Below, piece after piece: positions 8,005 to 16,811 of a stretch of 33,870 nt of DNA; the stretch's first letter is position 1, and the number at the start of each line of letters is the position of its first letter. Under the pieces are notes generated by a model. It was given only the letters and a program-made list of their open reading frames with translations. It was not told the DNA's origin and ran no database searches. The stretch spans positions 1 to 33,870 of the forward strand of contig JBCBZW010000049.1 in NCBI GenBank assembly GCA_039815145.1, given 5' to 3'. The DNA is from Pseudomonadota bacterium. GTDB taxonomy: Bacteria; Pseudomonadota; Gammaproteobacteria; Steroidobacterales; JBCBZW01. The position numbers and the translations under genes were made by a program.

Positions 8005-9693
8005 GTGGAGAACGTGCTCGTGAAAACCCCGAAGCCACCGCCATTGAAGTCCCTGTACGGGCTGACCAAGCCTGCGCGAGCTCTGACCGCGCACCTGGCG
8101 CAACACCCTGAGCTGCTGGTCAAGACGCCCCTCAAGTACGCCGCCGGCGTCGGTGCGCTGGGCGCGTACGCGGTCGGCCGAACCCTGGGACTGAAGCCGG
8201 CGCCCGTGCGTGAACCCACCCGAGGCGATCGACGCTTTCGTGACGACGCGTGGGCCGAGAGCCTGCCCTTCGATCTACTGAAGCAACACTACCTGCTCGC
8301 CGCCGAAGCGGCGGAGTCCCTCGTCGCCGAGACCTCGGACTTCGAAGGTAAGGAAGCCGAGCAGGCGCGCTTCTGGATGGGCCAGCTTACGAGCGCTGCC
8401 TCCCCCGGTAACGTGCCTTTCACCAATCCCCAGGTGGTGCGCAAGACGCTCGAAACCGGCGGCGCGAACCTACGCCGCGGGCTCGCCAACCTCATCGAAG
8501 ACTTCTCCCCCGAGCAAGGCCAGCTGCGCATCAGCATGACCGACAGCTCCGCCTTCGAGGTGGGTGAGAACGTGGCCACGACACCCGGCAAGGTGGTGTT
8601 CCGCAACGAGCTCATCGAGCTGCTGCAGTTCACGCCGACGACGGACACCGTGCACAAGACGCCGCTGATGATCGTGCCGCCGTGGATCAACAAGTACTAC
8701 ATCCTCGATCTGCGCGAGGACAACTCGCTCATTAGGTGGCTGGTGGGTCAGGGCTACACCCTGTTCGTCATCTCCTGGGTGAACCCCGGCAGCTCCCTCG
8801 CCCACATCGACTTCGCCGACTACATGCGCTTGGGGCTCATGGAAGCGCTGAAGGCCGTGGAGCAAGCCACCGGCGAGCGCAGCGTGAACGCCGTGGGCTA
8901 CTGCATCGGCGGCACCCTGCTGGCCGCCACCCTGGCGCGGATGGCGGCGGAGAACGACGACCGCATCGCGAGCGCCACCTTCCTCACCACCCAGGTGGAT
9001 TTCAGTGAGGCGGGCGAGCTCGGGGTGTTCATCGACGATGCCCAGCTCGACATGCTCGAGCAACAGATGGAGCAGCGCGGCTACCTGGATGGTGCCACGA
9101 TGGCCGGCAGCTTCAACATGCTCCGGGCCAACGACCTCATTTGGTCCTTCGTGATCAACAACTACCTGCTCGGCGAGAAGCCGAAGGCCTTCGATCTGCT
9201 GTACTGGAACTCAGACGCGACGCGCATGCCGCGGGCCATGCACATGTACTACCTGCGCAACATGTACCTGCACAACCGCCTGGTGCAGCCGGATGCGCTC
9301 GAGCTCGACGGGGTGCCCATCGATCTTCGACGGGTGAACATCCCCGTGTACCTACAGTCCTCCGTGGACGACCACATCGCCCCCTACCCCTCAGTCTACA
9401 AGGCGACCCAGCACTACAGCGGCCCGGTGACCTTCATGCTCGCGGGATCTGGTCACATCGCCGGTGTGGTGAACCCGCCCTCGGCCAAGAAATACTTCTA
9501 CATGACCAATGACGACGTGCCGGAGAGCGTGGAAGCATGGAAGGAAGGCGCGGAGCGCCACGACGGCTCCTGGTGGCCACACTGGAATGCGTGGCTGCGC
9601 AGTCGCTCCGGAGAGGAGGTGCCTGCGCGTGACCCGGGCGCCGAGGCGCTGCCCCCCATCGAGGATGCCCCCGGGTCTTACGTCAAGGCCTAA
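8005..9693 (+). CDS. phaC: Class I poly(R)-hydroxyalkanoic acid synthase
   Basis: A 562-residue polymerase that joins (R)-3-hydroxyacyl-CoA monomers into PHA at the granule surface. The N-terminal class I region precedes an alpha/beta-hydrolase core. The lipase-like box GYCIGG holds nucleophile Cys300; Asp456 (SSVDDHIAPY) and His484 (GSGHIAGVVNPP) complete the triad, with spacing like that of the Cupriavidus enzyme (Cys319, Asp480, His508). Other class I marks are PPWINKYYILDL, LFVISWVNP and the Trp-rich end DGSWWPHWNAWL. GTG 8005 is supported by GAGG within the preceding gene's end, 8 nt upstream. Only 2 bp separate it from the SDR gene, so the two are coupled. Confidence 0.95.
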   Translation: MENVLVKTPKPPPLKSLYGLTKPARALTAHLAQHPELLVKTPLKYAAGVGALGAYAVGRTLGLKPAPVREPTRGDRRFRDDAWAESLPFDLLKQHYLLAAEAAESLVAETSDFEGKEAEQARFWMGQLTSAASPGNVPFTNPQVVRKTLETGGANLRRGLANLIEDFSPEQGQLRISMTDSSAFEVGENVATTPGKVVFRNELIELLQFTPTTDTVHKTPLMIVPPWINKYYILDLREDNSLIRWLVGQGYTLFVISWVNPGSSLAHIDFADYMRLGLMEALKAVEQATGERSVNAVGYCIGGTLLAATLARMAAENDDRIASATFLTTQVDFSEAGELGVFIDDAQLDMLEQQMEQRGYLDGATMAGSFNMLRANDLIWSFVINNYLLGEKPKAFDLLYWNSDATRMPRAMHMYYLRNMYLHNRLVQPDALELDGVPIDLRRVNIPVYLQSSVDDHIAPYPSVYKATQHYSGPVTFMLAGSGHIAGVVNPPSAKKYFYMTNDDVPESVEAWKEGAERHDGSWWPHWNAWLRSRSGEEVPARDPGAEALPPIEDAPGSYVKA

Positions 9694-9714
9694 GCTCTAT
9701 CTCGCTCCAAGGGA

Positions 9715-10093
9715 GTGCTTCGCGAGCGCCTTTACGAAGACGTCGATATCGCGCGCACGCGGCTCAGGGAGTTTACGGCGCAGCGGGAAGCGCGCCTCGA
9801 GGCAATACTGCGCGTCGAGGACATGTACTTCGGTGACAGCGCCATTGAGCCCCTCAGCGAAGTGGATTGCACCTTCCTCGCCTATTCGCATCTCATCACC
9901 TTCCCGCCGACGGAAGCCCCGAGCATCACCGAGGCTTTCTCCGGCGGCCGCATCGATCTGGTCACGAGACGCAGCGTTTCTCAGTGAAATTGCCAGCGCT
10001 GCGTCACGGAACGCCAGCTACGTGGCCTTTTTGCTTACACACGCGGAACGCCTCGACGCCGTTATCGCAGAACTGGAGCGTCCAGCCACTTAG
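9715..10093 (+). pseudogene. Decayed or frameshifted hypothetical reading frame
   Basis: This otherwise gene-free stretch between phaC and the DUF779 gene holds two protein-like segments in different frames. The first (to 9987) reads LREFTAQREARLEA, VEDMYFGDSAIEPLSEVD and SITEAFSGGRIDLVT, with mostly G/C third positions. The second, one frame on, ends SRNASYVAFLLTHAERLDA and IAELERPAT with a stop at 10091-10093. Joining them near 9950-9975 needs a +1 shift. The only initiation codon near the left end is GTG 9715, which abuts its purine run with no spacing. I do not recognise the family. A remnant gene, or one sequencing error in a small real gene, are both possible. Confidence 0.35.
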
Positions 10094-10111
10094 GCGGGGG
10101 CGGCCATCGTC

Positions 10112-10474
10112 TCAGCTGTTGAGCGCCGCGTTTTCCTCATCGCTCAGCACACGAGAGCGGATCAGGAAACGCACCCCTTCCGGTGCCTCCAGGGAGAACC
10201 CCGCACCACGCCCGGGAACCACATCCACGATGAGATGGGTATGGCTCCAGCGTTCGAACTGAGATGCACTCATGTAGAACGGGCAGCCGGCGACATCACC
10301 GAGGTGGACATCGCTGTTGCCCACCTTGAACTCCCCCAAGGGGTAGCACATCGGCGCGCTGCCATCGCAGCACCCGCCTGACTGATGAAACATCAGGTCG
10401 CCGTGGGTGGACTGGAGCTTACGCACCAGTTCCTCCGCGGCTTCTGTCATCGAAACGCGTTCGGTCACATCCAT
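10112..10474 (-). CDS. DUF779 domain-containing protein
   Basis: A 120-residue small cytosolic protein of the DUF779 family (COG3564). The family pattern is clear: LMFHQSGGCCDGSAPMCYPLG with a Cys-Cys pair plus a third Cys, HLGDVAGCPFYMSASQFERW, and THLIVDVVPGRGAGFSLE. Genes of this family are repeatedly found beside ExaC/AldB-type aldehyde dehydrogenases, as here, but their biochemical role is not established; the conserved cysteines suggest metal or redox chemistry (inference). The start at 10474 has GGGAG 5 nt upstream; the longer frame runs into a terminator and is rejected. Confidence 0.85.
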   Translation of the reverse strand: MDVTERVSMTEAAEELVRKLQSTHGDLMFHQSGGCCDGSAPMCYPLGEFKVGNSDVHLGDVAGCPFYMSASQFERWSHTHLIVDVVPGRGAGFSLEAPEGVRFLIRSRVLSDEENAALNS

Positions 10475-10483
10475 TCTCCCGCC

Positions 10484-10520
10484 AAAAAAAACGGCCGCGG
10501 AGGCAAGGCCCCCGCGACCG
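10484..10520 (-). terminator. Intrinsic terminator after the aldehyde dehydrogenase gene
   Basis: Read on the minus strand, a 12-bp stem (CGGTCGCGGGGG paired with CCTCCGCGGCCG, two G-T wobbles, loop about 5 nt) is followed by eight Ts. It lies 25 bp after the dehydrogenase stop and 9 bp before the DUF779 start. DUF779 expression therefore depends on read-through or its own promoter. Confidence 0.88.
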
Positions 10521-10545
10521 CGTTGTGCCTTCGATGGCTCCCGAA

Positions 10546-12087
10546 TCAGAAGAATCCGAGGGCCTTCGGGCTGTAGCTTACCAGCAGGTTCTTCGTGTTC
10601 TGGTAGTGGTCGAGCATCATCTTGTGATTCTCGCGGCCAATACCGGACTGCTTGTAGCCACCGAACGCAGCGTGCGCCGGGTACAGGTGGTAGCAGTTGG
10701 TCCACACGCGACCGGCCTGGATGCCGCGACCGAAGCGGTAGGCGCGGTTGCCGTCACGGCTCCACACGCCGGCGCCGAGGCCGTAGAGCGTGTCGTTGGC
10801 GATCTCGAGGGCTTCCTCGTCAGAGGAGAACTTGGTCACGGCGAGCACCGGGCCGAAGATCTCTTCCTGGAACACGCGCATCTTGTTGTGCCCTTCGAGC
10901 ACGGTCGGTTCGACGTAGTAACCATCGTCGAACTCACCGCCGAGACGGCTGCGACCGCCACCCGTGAGCACCTTGGCACCTTCCTGGCGACCGATGTCGA
11001 TGTAGCTCAGGATCTTCTCGAGCTGGTCGTTCGAGGCCTGGGCACCGATCATGGTATCCGCCTGCAGGGGGTTGCCCTGACGCACGGCCTTGACCCGCTC
11101 GACAGCGCGCTCCATGAAGCGATCGTAGATCGACTCATGCACCAGGGCACGGGACGGGCAGGTGCACACTTCACCCTGATTGAGGGCGAACATGGCAAAG
11201 CCTTCGAGGCACTTGTCGAAGTAGTCGTCGTCCGCATCCATCACGTCTTCGAAGAAGATGTTCGGCGACTTGCCGCCGAGTTCCAGCGTGACCGGAATCA
11301 GGTTCTCCGACGCGTACTGCATGATCAGGCGACCCGTGGTCGTCTCACCGGTGAACGCGATCTTGGCGATACGGTTGCTGGAGGCGAGGGGCTTGCCTGC
11401 TTCCACGCCGAAGCCGTTGACGACGTTCAGCACGCCCGGGGGCAGGATGTCGGCGATGAGGTCCATCACCGCCATGATGCCGAACGGCGTCTGCTCAGCG
11501 GGCTTGAGCACCACGCAGTTACCCGCCGCGAGGGCCGGGGCCAGCTTCCACGCTGCCATCAGGATCGGGAAATTCCACGGGATGATCTGACCGACCACGC
11601 CCAGGGGCTCGTGGAAGTGGTAAGCCACCGTGTTGTCGTCCAGCTCTGCCAGGGAGCCTTCCTGGGTGCGAATGCACGCGGCGAAGTAGCGGAAGTGATC
11701 CACCGCGAGGGGCAGGTCAGCGGCCGTCGTCTCGCGGATGGGCTTGCCGTTGTCGACAGTCTCGATCGTGGCGATGTCCGCCAGGTTCGCTTCCAGACGG
11801 TCGGCGATCTTCAGCAGCAGGGCGGCGCGCTCGGTGGGGGAGGTACGGCCCCAGGCGTCGCGAGCGGCGTGGGCAGCGTCCAGCGCCTTTTCCACGTCGG
11901 CAGCCGTGGAGCGTGCGACCTGACAGACCGGACGGCTGGTCAGCGGGCTCACGTTGTCGAAGTAGCGGCCTTCAGCCGGGGCAACCCAGTTGCCACCGAT
12001 GAAGTTGTCGTAGCGCTGGCGCACCGTGATGCGCTCGGCGACGGAGGCGAGCGCCACCTCCGGCGTGATAGTAGATGGTTGATCCAT
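10546..12087 (-). CDS. NAD-dependent aldehyde dehydrogenase (ExaC/AcoD/AldB type)
   Basis: A 513-residue aldehyde dehydrogenase that oxidises short aliphatic aldehydes such as acetaldehyde to acids. Seen are the substrate/cofactor elements [27 protein letters not shown], the GETTTGR loop, the [10 protein letters not shown] motif with the general-base Glu, and [11 protein letters not shown] with nucleophile Cys308. The ending [13 protein letters not shown] and [20 protein letters not shown] is typical of the ExaC/AldB/AcoD group. ATG 12087 has GGGAGGA about 10 nt upstream. Acetate made here could feed acs and the PHB block nearby, but regulation linking them is not visible. The 259-bp region upstream has no other gene. 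Confidence 0.93.
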   Translation of the reverse strand: MDQPSTITPEVALASVAERITVRQRYDNFIGGNWVAPAEGRYFDNVSPLTSRPVCQVARSTAADVEKALDAAHAARDAWGRTSPTERAALLLKIADRLEANLADIATIETVDNGKPIRETTAADLPLAVDHFRYFAACIRTQEGSLAELDDNTVAYHFHEPLGVVGQIIPWNFPILMAAWKLAPALAAGNCVVLKPAEQTPFGIMAVMDLIADILPPGVLNVVNGFGVEAGKPLASSNRIAKIAFTGETTTGRLIMQYASENLIPVTLELGGKSPNIFFEDVMDADDDYFDKCLEGFAMFALNQGEVCTCPSRALVHESIYDRFMERAVERVKAVRQGNPLQADTMIGAQASNDQLEKILSYIDIGRQEGAKVLTGGGRSRLGGEFDDGYYVEPTVLEGHNKMRVFQEEIFGPVLAVTKFSSDEEALEIANDTLYGLGAGVWSRDGNRAYRFGRGIQAGRVWTNCYHLYPAHAAFGGYKQSGIGRENHKMMLDHYQNTKNLLVSYSPKALGFF

Positions 12088-12346
12088 GTGACTTTCGTCC
12101 TCCCGGAGGCGAGTGGTGTCGCGGCCGGGACCCCCCCGTGCCGTTGCGCCATATGACCAGTACGTGCAATCGATCACTATTCGCGATACGACGGATCCCC
12201 CCTTCGGAAAACCCGTATGTGCAGCGCATCACAAATACTGTCGTGTTAGCCTCGGGATTGTGCACTGATGGTGAGCGGATGACTAGTCCCGCATCAGGCA
12301 ACCTAGCGATATCATTGATGCTGCGCCGCGAGCGCTCTGCCTGAGG

Positions 12347-13294
12347 CTACGTCGGCACCCGGGGCTCGGTCAGCGCCTCGCCCTCGAGACGCTCGAGATC
12401 GTCCGCTACGAACAGGGCGGAGCCCGGGGTACATGCGGCCGACGCCCCCGCCGCGATGCCGAGGCGCGCCGCGTCGACCGGCGTGCGGCCGCTGGCCACG
12501 GCCTGGGTGAAGACGCCGAGGAAGCTGTCGCCGCAGCCGACGGCGCTCACCGTTCGCACGGTCGGTGCACGCAGCCAGTGGCAACGGTCGCTCGTGGTCA
12601 CCATGGCGCCGTGGGGTCCCAAGGTCAGCAGCAGCACCTCGAGCGGCGCACGTGCCATCAGCGTCCGTGCCGCGCGCTCGATCCCAGCACGGTCTTCGGC
12701 GACCAGTCGCTCCCCGACGAGTTCGCCGAACTCGCGGAGGTTGGGTTTGATGGCGAACACGGGGGATCGCAGGGCGGCGACCAGCGCCTCGCCATGGGTA
12801 TCCAACACGACGCGCACACCGCGTTCGCCAGCGGCACGAGCGACTCGGCCGTAGTAATCGGTCTCCACCCCGGGCGGCAGGCTGCCGCTCAGCACCACCC
12901 ACTCCACCGGTGCGGACGACTCGAGCAGCGCCCCGACGCACGCCTGCGCCGCCACGGGATCCAGGTCGCCCCCGGGCGTTACGACGTGGTAGGTCTCCTG
13001 CTGCTCTCGAACCCACAGGGACAGGCTCTCCCGCACCGGCGTGTCCGCCGGTACGCGCACGGCCGGCACATCCTCCCCAGCCAGCAACGTGAGCAGTCGC
13101 TCGCCCGTCGCGGCGTCGGCGGGGAACACGGCGCACACCTCGCCTCCCACCCGATGAATCGCCCGCGCCGCGTTGATTCCTCCGCCCCCTGGTTCGTGGC
13201 GGGCCGGTCCGCTACGCAGTTTCGAGAAGGGGCGCATGCGAGCGATGTCGGCCCCGATGTCCAGTGCGGGGCTGAGAGTCAGGGTTCGGATCAT
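12347..13294 (-). CDS. pfkB: PfkB-family 1-phosphofructokinase / 6-phosphofructokinase II
   Basis: A 315-residue ribokinase-superfamily sugar kinase. It follows E. coli PfkB in order: LTLSPALDI at the N-terminus, the EPGGGGINAARAIHRVGG substrate motif, FPADAATGERL, ISGSLPPGV-like LSGSLPPGVE, KPNLREFGEL, LLTLGPHGAM and the catalytic AVGCGDSFLGVF near the C-terminus. The catalytic Asp of the GxGD motif is kept, but the usual Ala of GAGD is Cys here. It would phosphorylate fructose-6-phosphate (or fructose-1-phosphate or tagatose-6-phosphate) with ATP. No PTS fructose genes are adjacent, favouring a glycolytic PfkB role; substrate remains inferred. The ribosome site is weak. Confidence 0.85.
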   Translation of the reverse strand: MIRTLTLSPALDIGADIARMRPFSKLRSGPARHEPGGGGINAARAIHRVGGEVCAVFPADAATGERLLTLLAGEDVPAVRVPADTPVRESLSLWVREQQETYHVVTPGGDLDPVAAQACVGALLESSAPVEWVVLSGSLPPGVETDYYGRVARAAGERGVRVVLDTHGEALVAALRSPVFAIKPNLREFGELVGERLVAEDRAGIERAARTLMARAPLEVLLLTLGPHGAMVTTSDRCHWLRAPTVRTVSAVGCGDSFLGVFTQAVASGRTPVDAARLGIAAGASAACTPGSALFVADDLERLEGEALTEPRVPT

Positions 13295-13450
13295 CTGATC
13301 GCTCGTCCGAGGAGGGGACCGATGACGGCACAGGCGCCTGGGACGGCCGGTGCCGAGGACTACGCGAGGAAGCGGTGGCCGAGGCGCTCGCCCCGGCCAC
13401 CGTGCCCGTCGAGGAGCAGAAGCTACTCCTGCCGGGGCGTTGTGAAAAGC

Positions 13451-14512
13451 CTAACGATCCGCTCTCGGCAAGGCCCGCGAACCGATCGTCGACACGCCTC
13501 GCTGCGGCGCCAGACCGAAGCAGGACTGCCCCGGGAACACCGTGTAGGGCGAGTCCACCTGGAACTGCACGCCCTGCGTGAAGTTGAACAGGTTGAAGGT
13601 GCCGCTGATGCCACCGCGGAACACGAAGGACCAATCCTCCGCGGCACCGGGCCCGAAGGGACAGCTCTCCCCGGTGCAGAGGAAGGCCTCAGCGCTCTGC
13701 GTCAGCGAGATCTGGTCGCCCTCGGCGAAGGTGGCGCCGTCGCAAGTCCAATCCCACTCACCCACGCCGTCGACCACGCTAATCGAGTCGCAGAAGTTGT
13801 CGAAGGTGATGCAGTAGGTGCGCTCATCACCGCCGCCACCACCATCGCCGGTGTAGATGGCCCGCGCGAGGGAGCCACCGGAGGCCGTACTGCCGTTGGC
13901 CGTCATGCCCGGCTCGAGATCTGCCCAGTTGCCGCTCGAAGAAAGGGGACCGGAGAAGGAGAAGGTGTCCAGCACGCCGGTGGCGTCACCGAAGTCATCG
14001 AGCTGGGCCAGGCTGGCGAAGCCGTGCACGCCGATGCTCTCCCCTTCCGGTGCCGGCGCTCCGGAGCACACGTAGGTCTGGTCCGCCTTGCTGCCCTGGT
14101 CCACGTTGGTCAGCTCGACGATCACGTCGGAACCCGACCGCGTGGCCGTCATCTGCGCGCTGTTGAAGGGCTCGTCGAGGGCGAAGAAGCCAAGCCCAAA
14201 GCCGTTGATGTTGTTACCGATGTAGCAGCCGGCCTGCTCGAACTGGTCATCGCCGTCCTGGTTCTGCACCTTGATGAAGATGTTGTTGACCCCGGCACCG
14301 ACGTTGAGCAAAACACCTGTGTACTGCAGCGAGGTGCCGTTGTTCTGAACGAAGGCCGAGGCCTGGTCACCGCCGCTCGGCAGGGCGACGTAGTTGGTAT
14401 CGAAGGCGCTGGGCGCCCCGGGGTTACCGGTGGTTTGGTCGATCGCGTTGGCCGCGACTGCTGCACTGCCGAAGCAGGCAAGTGCGATGAGTGATCCGAT
14501 CCTGTAGGTCAT
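13451..14512 (-). CDS. Secreted protein of unknown function, two-part, cysteine-containing C-terminus
   Basis: A 353-residue exported protein I do not recognise. Residues 1-22 are a signal peptide (SLIALACFGSAAVAANA). The N-terminal part (about 25-215) is rich in Asn, Gly, Asp and Ser with beta-strand character and few Cys. A linker with a Gly run (IYTGDGGGGGDE) leads to a C-terminal part with regularly placed cysteines (TYCITFDNFCDS, WDWTCDG, FLCTGESCPFG, FPGQSCFG) and aromatic beta strands (WSFVFRGGISGTFNLFNFTQ). No PEP-CTERM or other sorting tail is seen. GGGAG lies 8 nt before the ATG. It precedes pfkB by 156 bp on the same strand, but no functional link is evident. An extracellular or periplasmic binding role is only a guess. 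Confidence 0.65.
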   Translation of the reverse strand: MTYRIGSLIALACFGSAAVAANAIDQTTGNPGAPSAFDTNYVALPSGGDQASAFVQNNGTSLQYTGVLLNVGAGVNNIFIKVQNQDGDDQFEQAGCYIGNNINGFGLGFFALDEPFNSAQMTATRSGSDVIVELTNVDQGSKADQTYVCSGAPAPEGESIGVHGFASLAQLDDFGDATGVLDTFSFSGPLSSSGNWADLEPGMTANGSTASGGSLARAIYTGDGGGGGDERTYCITFDNFCDSISVVDGVGEWDWTCDGATFAEGDQISLTQSAEAFLCTGESCPFGPGAAEDWSFVFRGGISGTFNLFNFTQGVQFQVDSPYTVFPGQSCFGLAPQRGVSTIGSRALPRADR

Positions 14513-14927
14513 ATGCTTACTCCCTGTAAGACGCAATGAATCATCAGGTAATCGTCATTCTTGTAGTGCGGGCCGCCCATCAGTACTGATCGCCGACGAG
14601 CGTTGTGAGCATAGCACCGCACCTAGGCAATGGGCGCTTACCCTTTCAGACATGCGACAGGCAAGGCGCCCGACCCTCACCCACATCGGCACGCCCTCGG
14701 ATTGACCGGTCACGCTTGCCGGCGGCGGCGACGTACGGCACGGCAACATCCCGAGGGGGGCGATGTCGCCAAGCCACGGCAACACTGCCACGTGTGACCT
14801 GGCCCTCAGTTTTGCGTTGCGACGCGCACGCCACAGCGCGGAATCGCCGCCTGCTTCCCGGCGCACCTCGGCCGCATTTGCTTCCCTTGGGATGAGTCCA
14901 GATCGCCCTCGACGATGGAGCGCCTGC
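14513..14927. other. Intergenic region between divergent genes (415 bp)
   Basis: This region separates the secreted-protein gene (minus) from sthA (plus) and should hold both promoters. The one clear element is a perfect 12-bp palindrome ATCAGTACTGAT at 14579-14590, 67 bp before the secreted-protein start, suitable as an operator for an unknown dimeric regulator. Open frames here on either strand have no ribosome site and no recognisable product. Confidence 0.5.
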
Positions 14928-16328
14928 ATGGTCCCAGAACACTTTGATCTCATCGTTATCGGCAGCGGGCCCTCGGGGCGCCGAGGCGCCATCCAGGCCG
15001 CCAAGCTCGGCAAGCGCGTGCTGGTGGTGGAGAAGAACCTGCGGGTCGGCGGCGTCTCCGTGCACACGGGCACGATCCCCTCCAAGACCTTGCGCGAGAC
15101 GGTGATGAACCTCTCCGGTTGGCGCGAGCGCGGCTTCTACGGCCGTGCCTACCGCGTCAAGCAAGACATCGGCGCCGAGGACCTCAAGCAGCGCTTACAC
15201 CTCACCCTCGAGCACGAGGTGGAAGTGCTGGAGCACCAGTTCGCGCGCAACCGCGTCTGCACCCGGCAAGGCACCGCGCGATTCCTCGACGCCACCACCA
15301 TCTCCGTGCAGAGCGACGACGGCAGCGACACACCTTACAGCGCTGATCGCTTCCTGGTGTGCGTGGGCACCCGCCCCTTCCGCCCTCAAGAGGTGCCCTT
15401 CGACGGTCAGCACGTGCTCGACAGCGATGATCTGTTGCGCCTGGAGTCCCTGCCCCGCTCGCTGTGCGTGATCGGCGCCGGGGTGATCGGCGTGGAATAC
15501 GCCACCATCTTCAGCGCCCTCGACATCCCCGTCACCCTGGTCGATCCCCGCGAGCAGGTGTTGGACTTCATCGATCAGGAGATCATCGCCGAGCTCATCC
15601 ACCAGCTGCGTGACCGCGGCGTGCAGCTGCACCTGGGCTCGAAGGCCGAGAAGATCGTCGGCCCGACCGATGGCGATGGCAACTGCAAGGTACACCTGGA
15701 CAACGGTCGCACGGTCAAAGCGGCCATGGTGCTCTACGCTGCCGGGCGCGAGGGCGCCACCGCCAACCTCGGCCTCGAGCAGGCCGGCCTTCAGACCGAC
15801 CATCGCGGCCGCTTGCGTACGGACCCGGCCACCTTCCAGTGCGAGGTGCCCCACATCTACGCCACGGGCGATGTGATCGGCTTTCCATCACTCGCCTCGA
15901 CCTCCATGGAGCAAGGTCGCATCGCAGTCTGCCACGCCTTCGATGCACACCACGCGGCCCCGCCGGAACACTTCCCCTACGGCATCTACGCGGTGCCCGA
16001 GATCTCCACCTGTGGCGATCCCGAGCAGATCCTGCGCGAGCAGCGCGTGCCCTACGAGGTGGGCATCGCTCGCTTTCGCGAGACCTCGCGCGGGCAGATC
16101 ATGGGCTTGCGCAACGGGATGATGAAGCTGTTGTTCTCCCTCGAGGACCGGCGCCTGCGGGGCGTGCACATCATCGGTGAGGGCGCGACGGAGCTGATCC
16201 ACATCGGACAGGCCGTAATGCACTTCGACGGCACCGTGGACTACTTCGTCGAGAGCACCTTCAACTACCCGACGCTGGCCGAGGCCTACAAGATCGCAGC
16301 CCTCGACGCCTGGAATCGGATGCGCTGA
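14928..16328 (+). CDS. sthA: Soluble pyridine nucleotide transhydrogenase (Si-specific NAD(P)+)
   Basis: A 466-residue cytosolic FAD enzyme, the same length as E. coli SthA, which transfers hydride between NADPH and NAD+ and rids the cell of excess NADPH. It has the FAD dinucleotide motif GSGPSG near residue 12, SVHTGTIPSKTLRE, the NAD-binding GAGVIGVEYATIF, the YATGDVIG FAD motif and a pyridine-nucleotide reductase dimer domain (GIYAVPEISTCG to FNYPTLAEAYKIAALDA). The redox-active CxxxxC pair of lipoamide dehydrogenases is absent (VHTGTIPS instead), which separates SthA from them. ATG 14928 has GGAG 7 nt upstream; the longer frame is rejected. NADPH balance is relevant to the PHB reductases upstream. 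Confidence 0.93.
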   Translation: MVPEHFDLIVIGSGPSGRRGAIQAAKLGKRVLVVEKNLRVGGVSVHTGTIPSKTLRETVMNLSGWRERGFYGRAYRVKQDIGAEDLKQRLHLTLEHEVEVLEHQFARNRVCTRQGTARFLDATTISVQSDDGSDTPYSADRFLVCVGTRPFRPQEVPFDGQHVLDSDDLLRLESLPRSLCVIGAGVIGVEYATIFSALDIPVTLVDPREQVLDFIDQEIIAELIHQLRDRGVQLHLGSKAEKIVGPTDGDGNCKVHLDNGRTVKAAMVLYAAGREGATANLGLEQAGLQTDHRGRLRTDPATFQCEVPHIYATGDVIGFPSLASTSMEQGRIAVCHAFDAHHAAPPEHFPYGIYAVPEISTCGDPEQILREQRVPYEVGIARFRETSRGQIMGLRNGMMKLLFSLEDRRLRGVHIIGEGATELIHIGQAVMHFDGTVDYFVESTFNYPTLAEAYKIAALDAWNRMR

Positions 16329-16383
16329 GGTGTTCCCGCGGCGGCGGCTCGCCCTGTGAGGGGAATGCTCTTACGATAGCGCG

Positions 16384-16806
16384 ATGCAAGCGCTCACCAC
16401 CGCCTTGATCGTCTCCACCTTGACCGGCCTCTGCGTGCTGGTCCACTTCGAGGCGCTCAACCAGCTGATGCTCCGCCTAGGTCAGCACGCGGCCAGCCGG
16501 CGCCTGCTCGTGGTGCACATGCTCGGCCTCCTGGCGGTGCACGTGGTGGAGATCTGGATCTTTGGCATCGGCATCTACGCGATGTCCGTGTGGCTCGGCA
16601 TCGGTGGCATCACCGGCGGCGCCGAAGGCCTGCTCGACTACATCTACTTCTCAGCGATGATCTACACCACGGTCGGCTTCGGTGACCTGGTGCCCCACGG
16701 CGCCCTGCGCCTGGTGGCGGGGATGGAGGCCTTGGCCGGCCTGTCCATGATCACCTGGTCGGCGAGCTACACGTTCCTGCTGATGCAGCGCTTGTGGAAG
16801 GCCTAG
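16384..16806 (+). CDS. Two-TM potassium channel family protein
   Basis: A 140-residue inner-membrane protein with a K+ channel pore. Hydrophobic segments lie near residues 3-22, 42-72 and 110-135. A pore helix precedes the selectivity filter TTVGFGDLVP, the classical ion_trans_2 signature. No cytoplasmic RCK or cyclic-nucleotide domain is attached, so it is a minimal channel that would tetramerise. It follows sthA by 55 bp on the same strand and may be cotranscribed. The call as a K+-selective pore is firm from the filter; gating is unknown. Confidence 0.85.
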   Translation: MQALTTALIVSTLTGLCVLVHFEALNQLMLRLGQHAASRRLLVVHMLGLLAVHVVEIWIFGIGIYAMSVWLGIGGITGGAEGLLDYIYFSAMIYTTVGFGDLVPHGALRLVAGMEALAGLSMITWSASYTFLLMQRLWKA

Positions 16807-16811
16807 TGCGT

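Noticed and set aside
9691-9714. Stop-codon read-through from phaC
   Set aside because: The frame continues after TAA, but PhaC already has its normal length and C-terminus, and no read-through context is visible.
9697-9891. 64-residue minus-strand frame after phaC
   Set aside because: Extending it upstream meets a stop without a plausible start, and the plus-strand frames in this stretch look more protein-like.
10525-12156. 543-residue open frame on the plus strand
   Set aside because: It lies antisense to the aldehyde dehydrogenase, whose motifs and catalytic residues are complete. It has no ribosome site and shows no domain; long antisense frames are common at this GC content.
12088-12346. 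Sigma-54 promoter for the aldehyde dehydrogenase
   Set aside because: No GG/GC pair with the required -24/-12 spacing was found; the TTGCA at about 12,165 has no matching -24 element.
12578-14494. 638-residue open frame on the plus strand
   Set aside because: It runs antisense through both pfkB and the secreted-protein gene and their spacer. Composition is His/Gly/Arg-rich without recognisable motifs.
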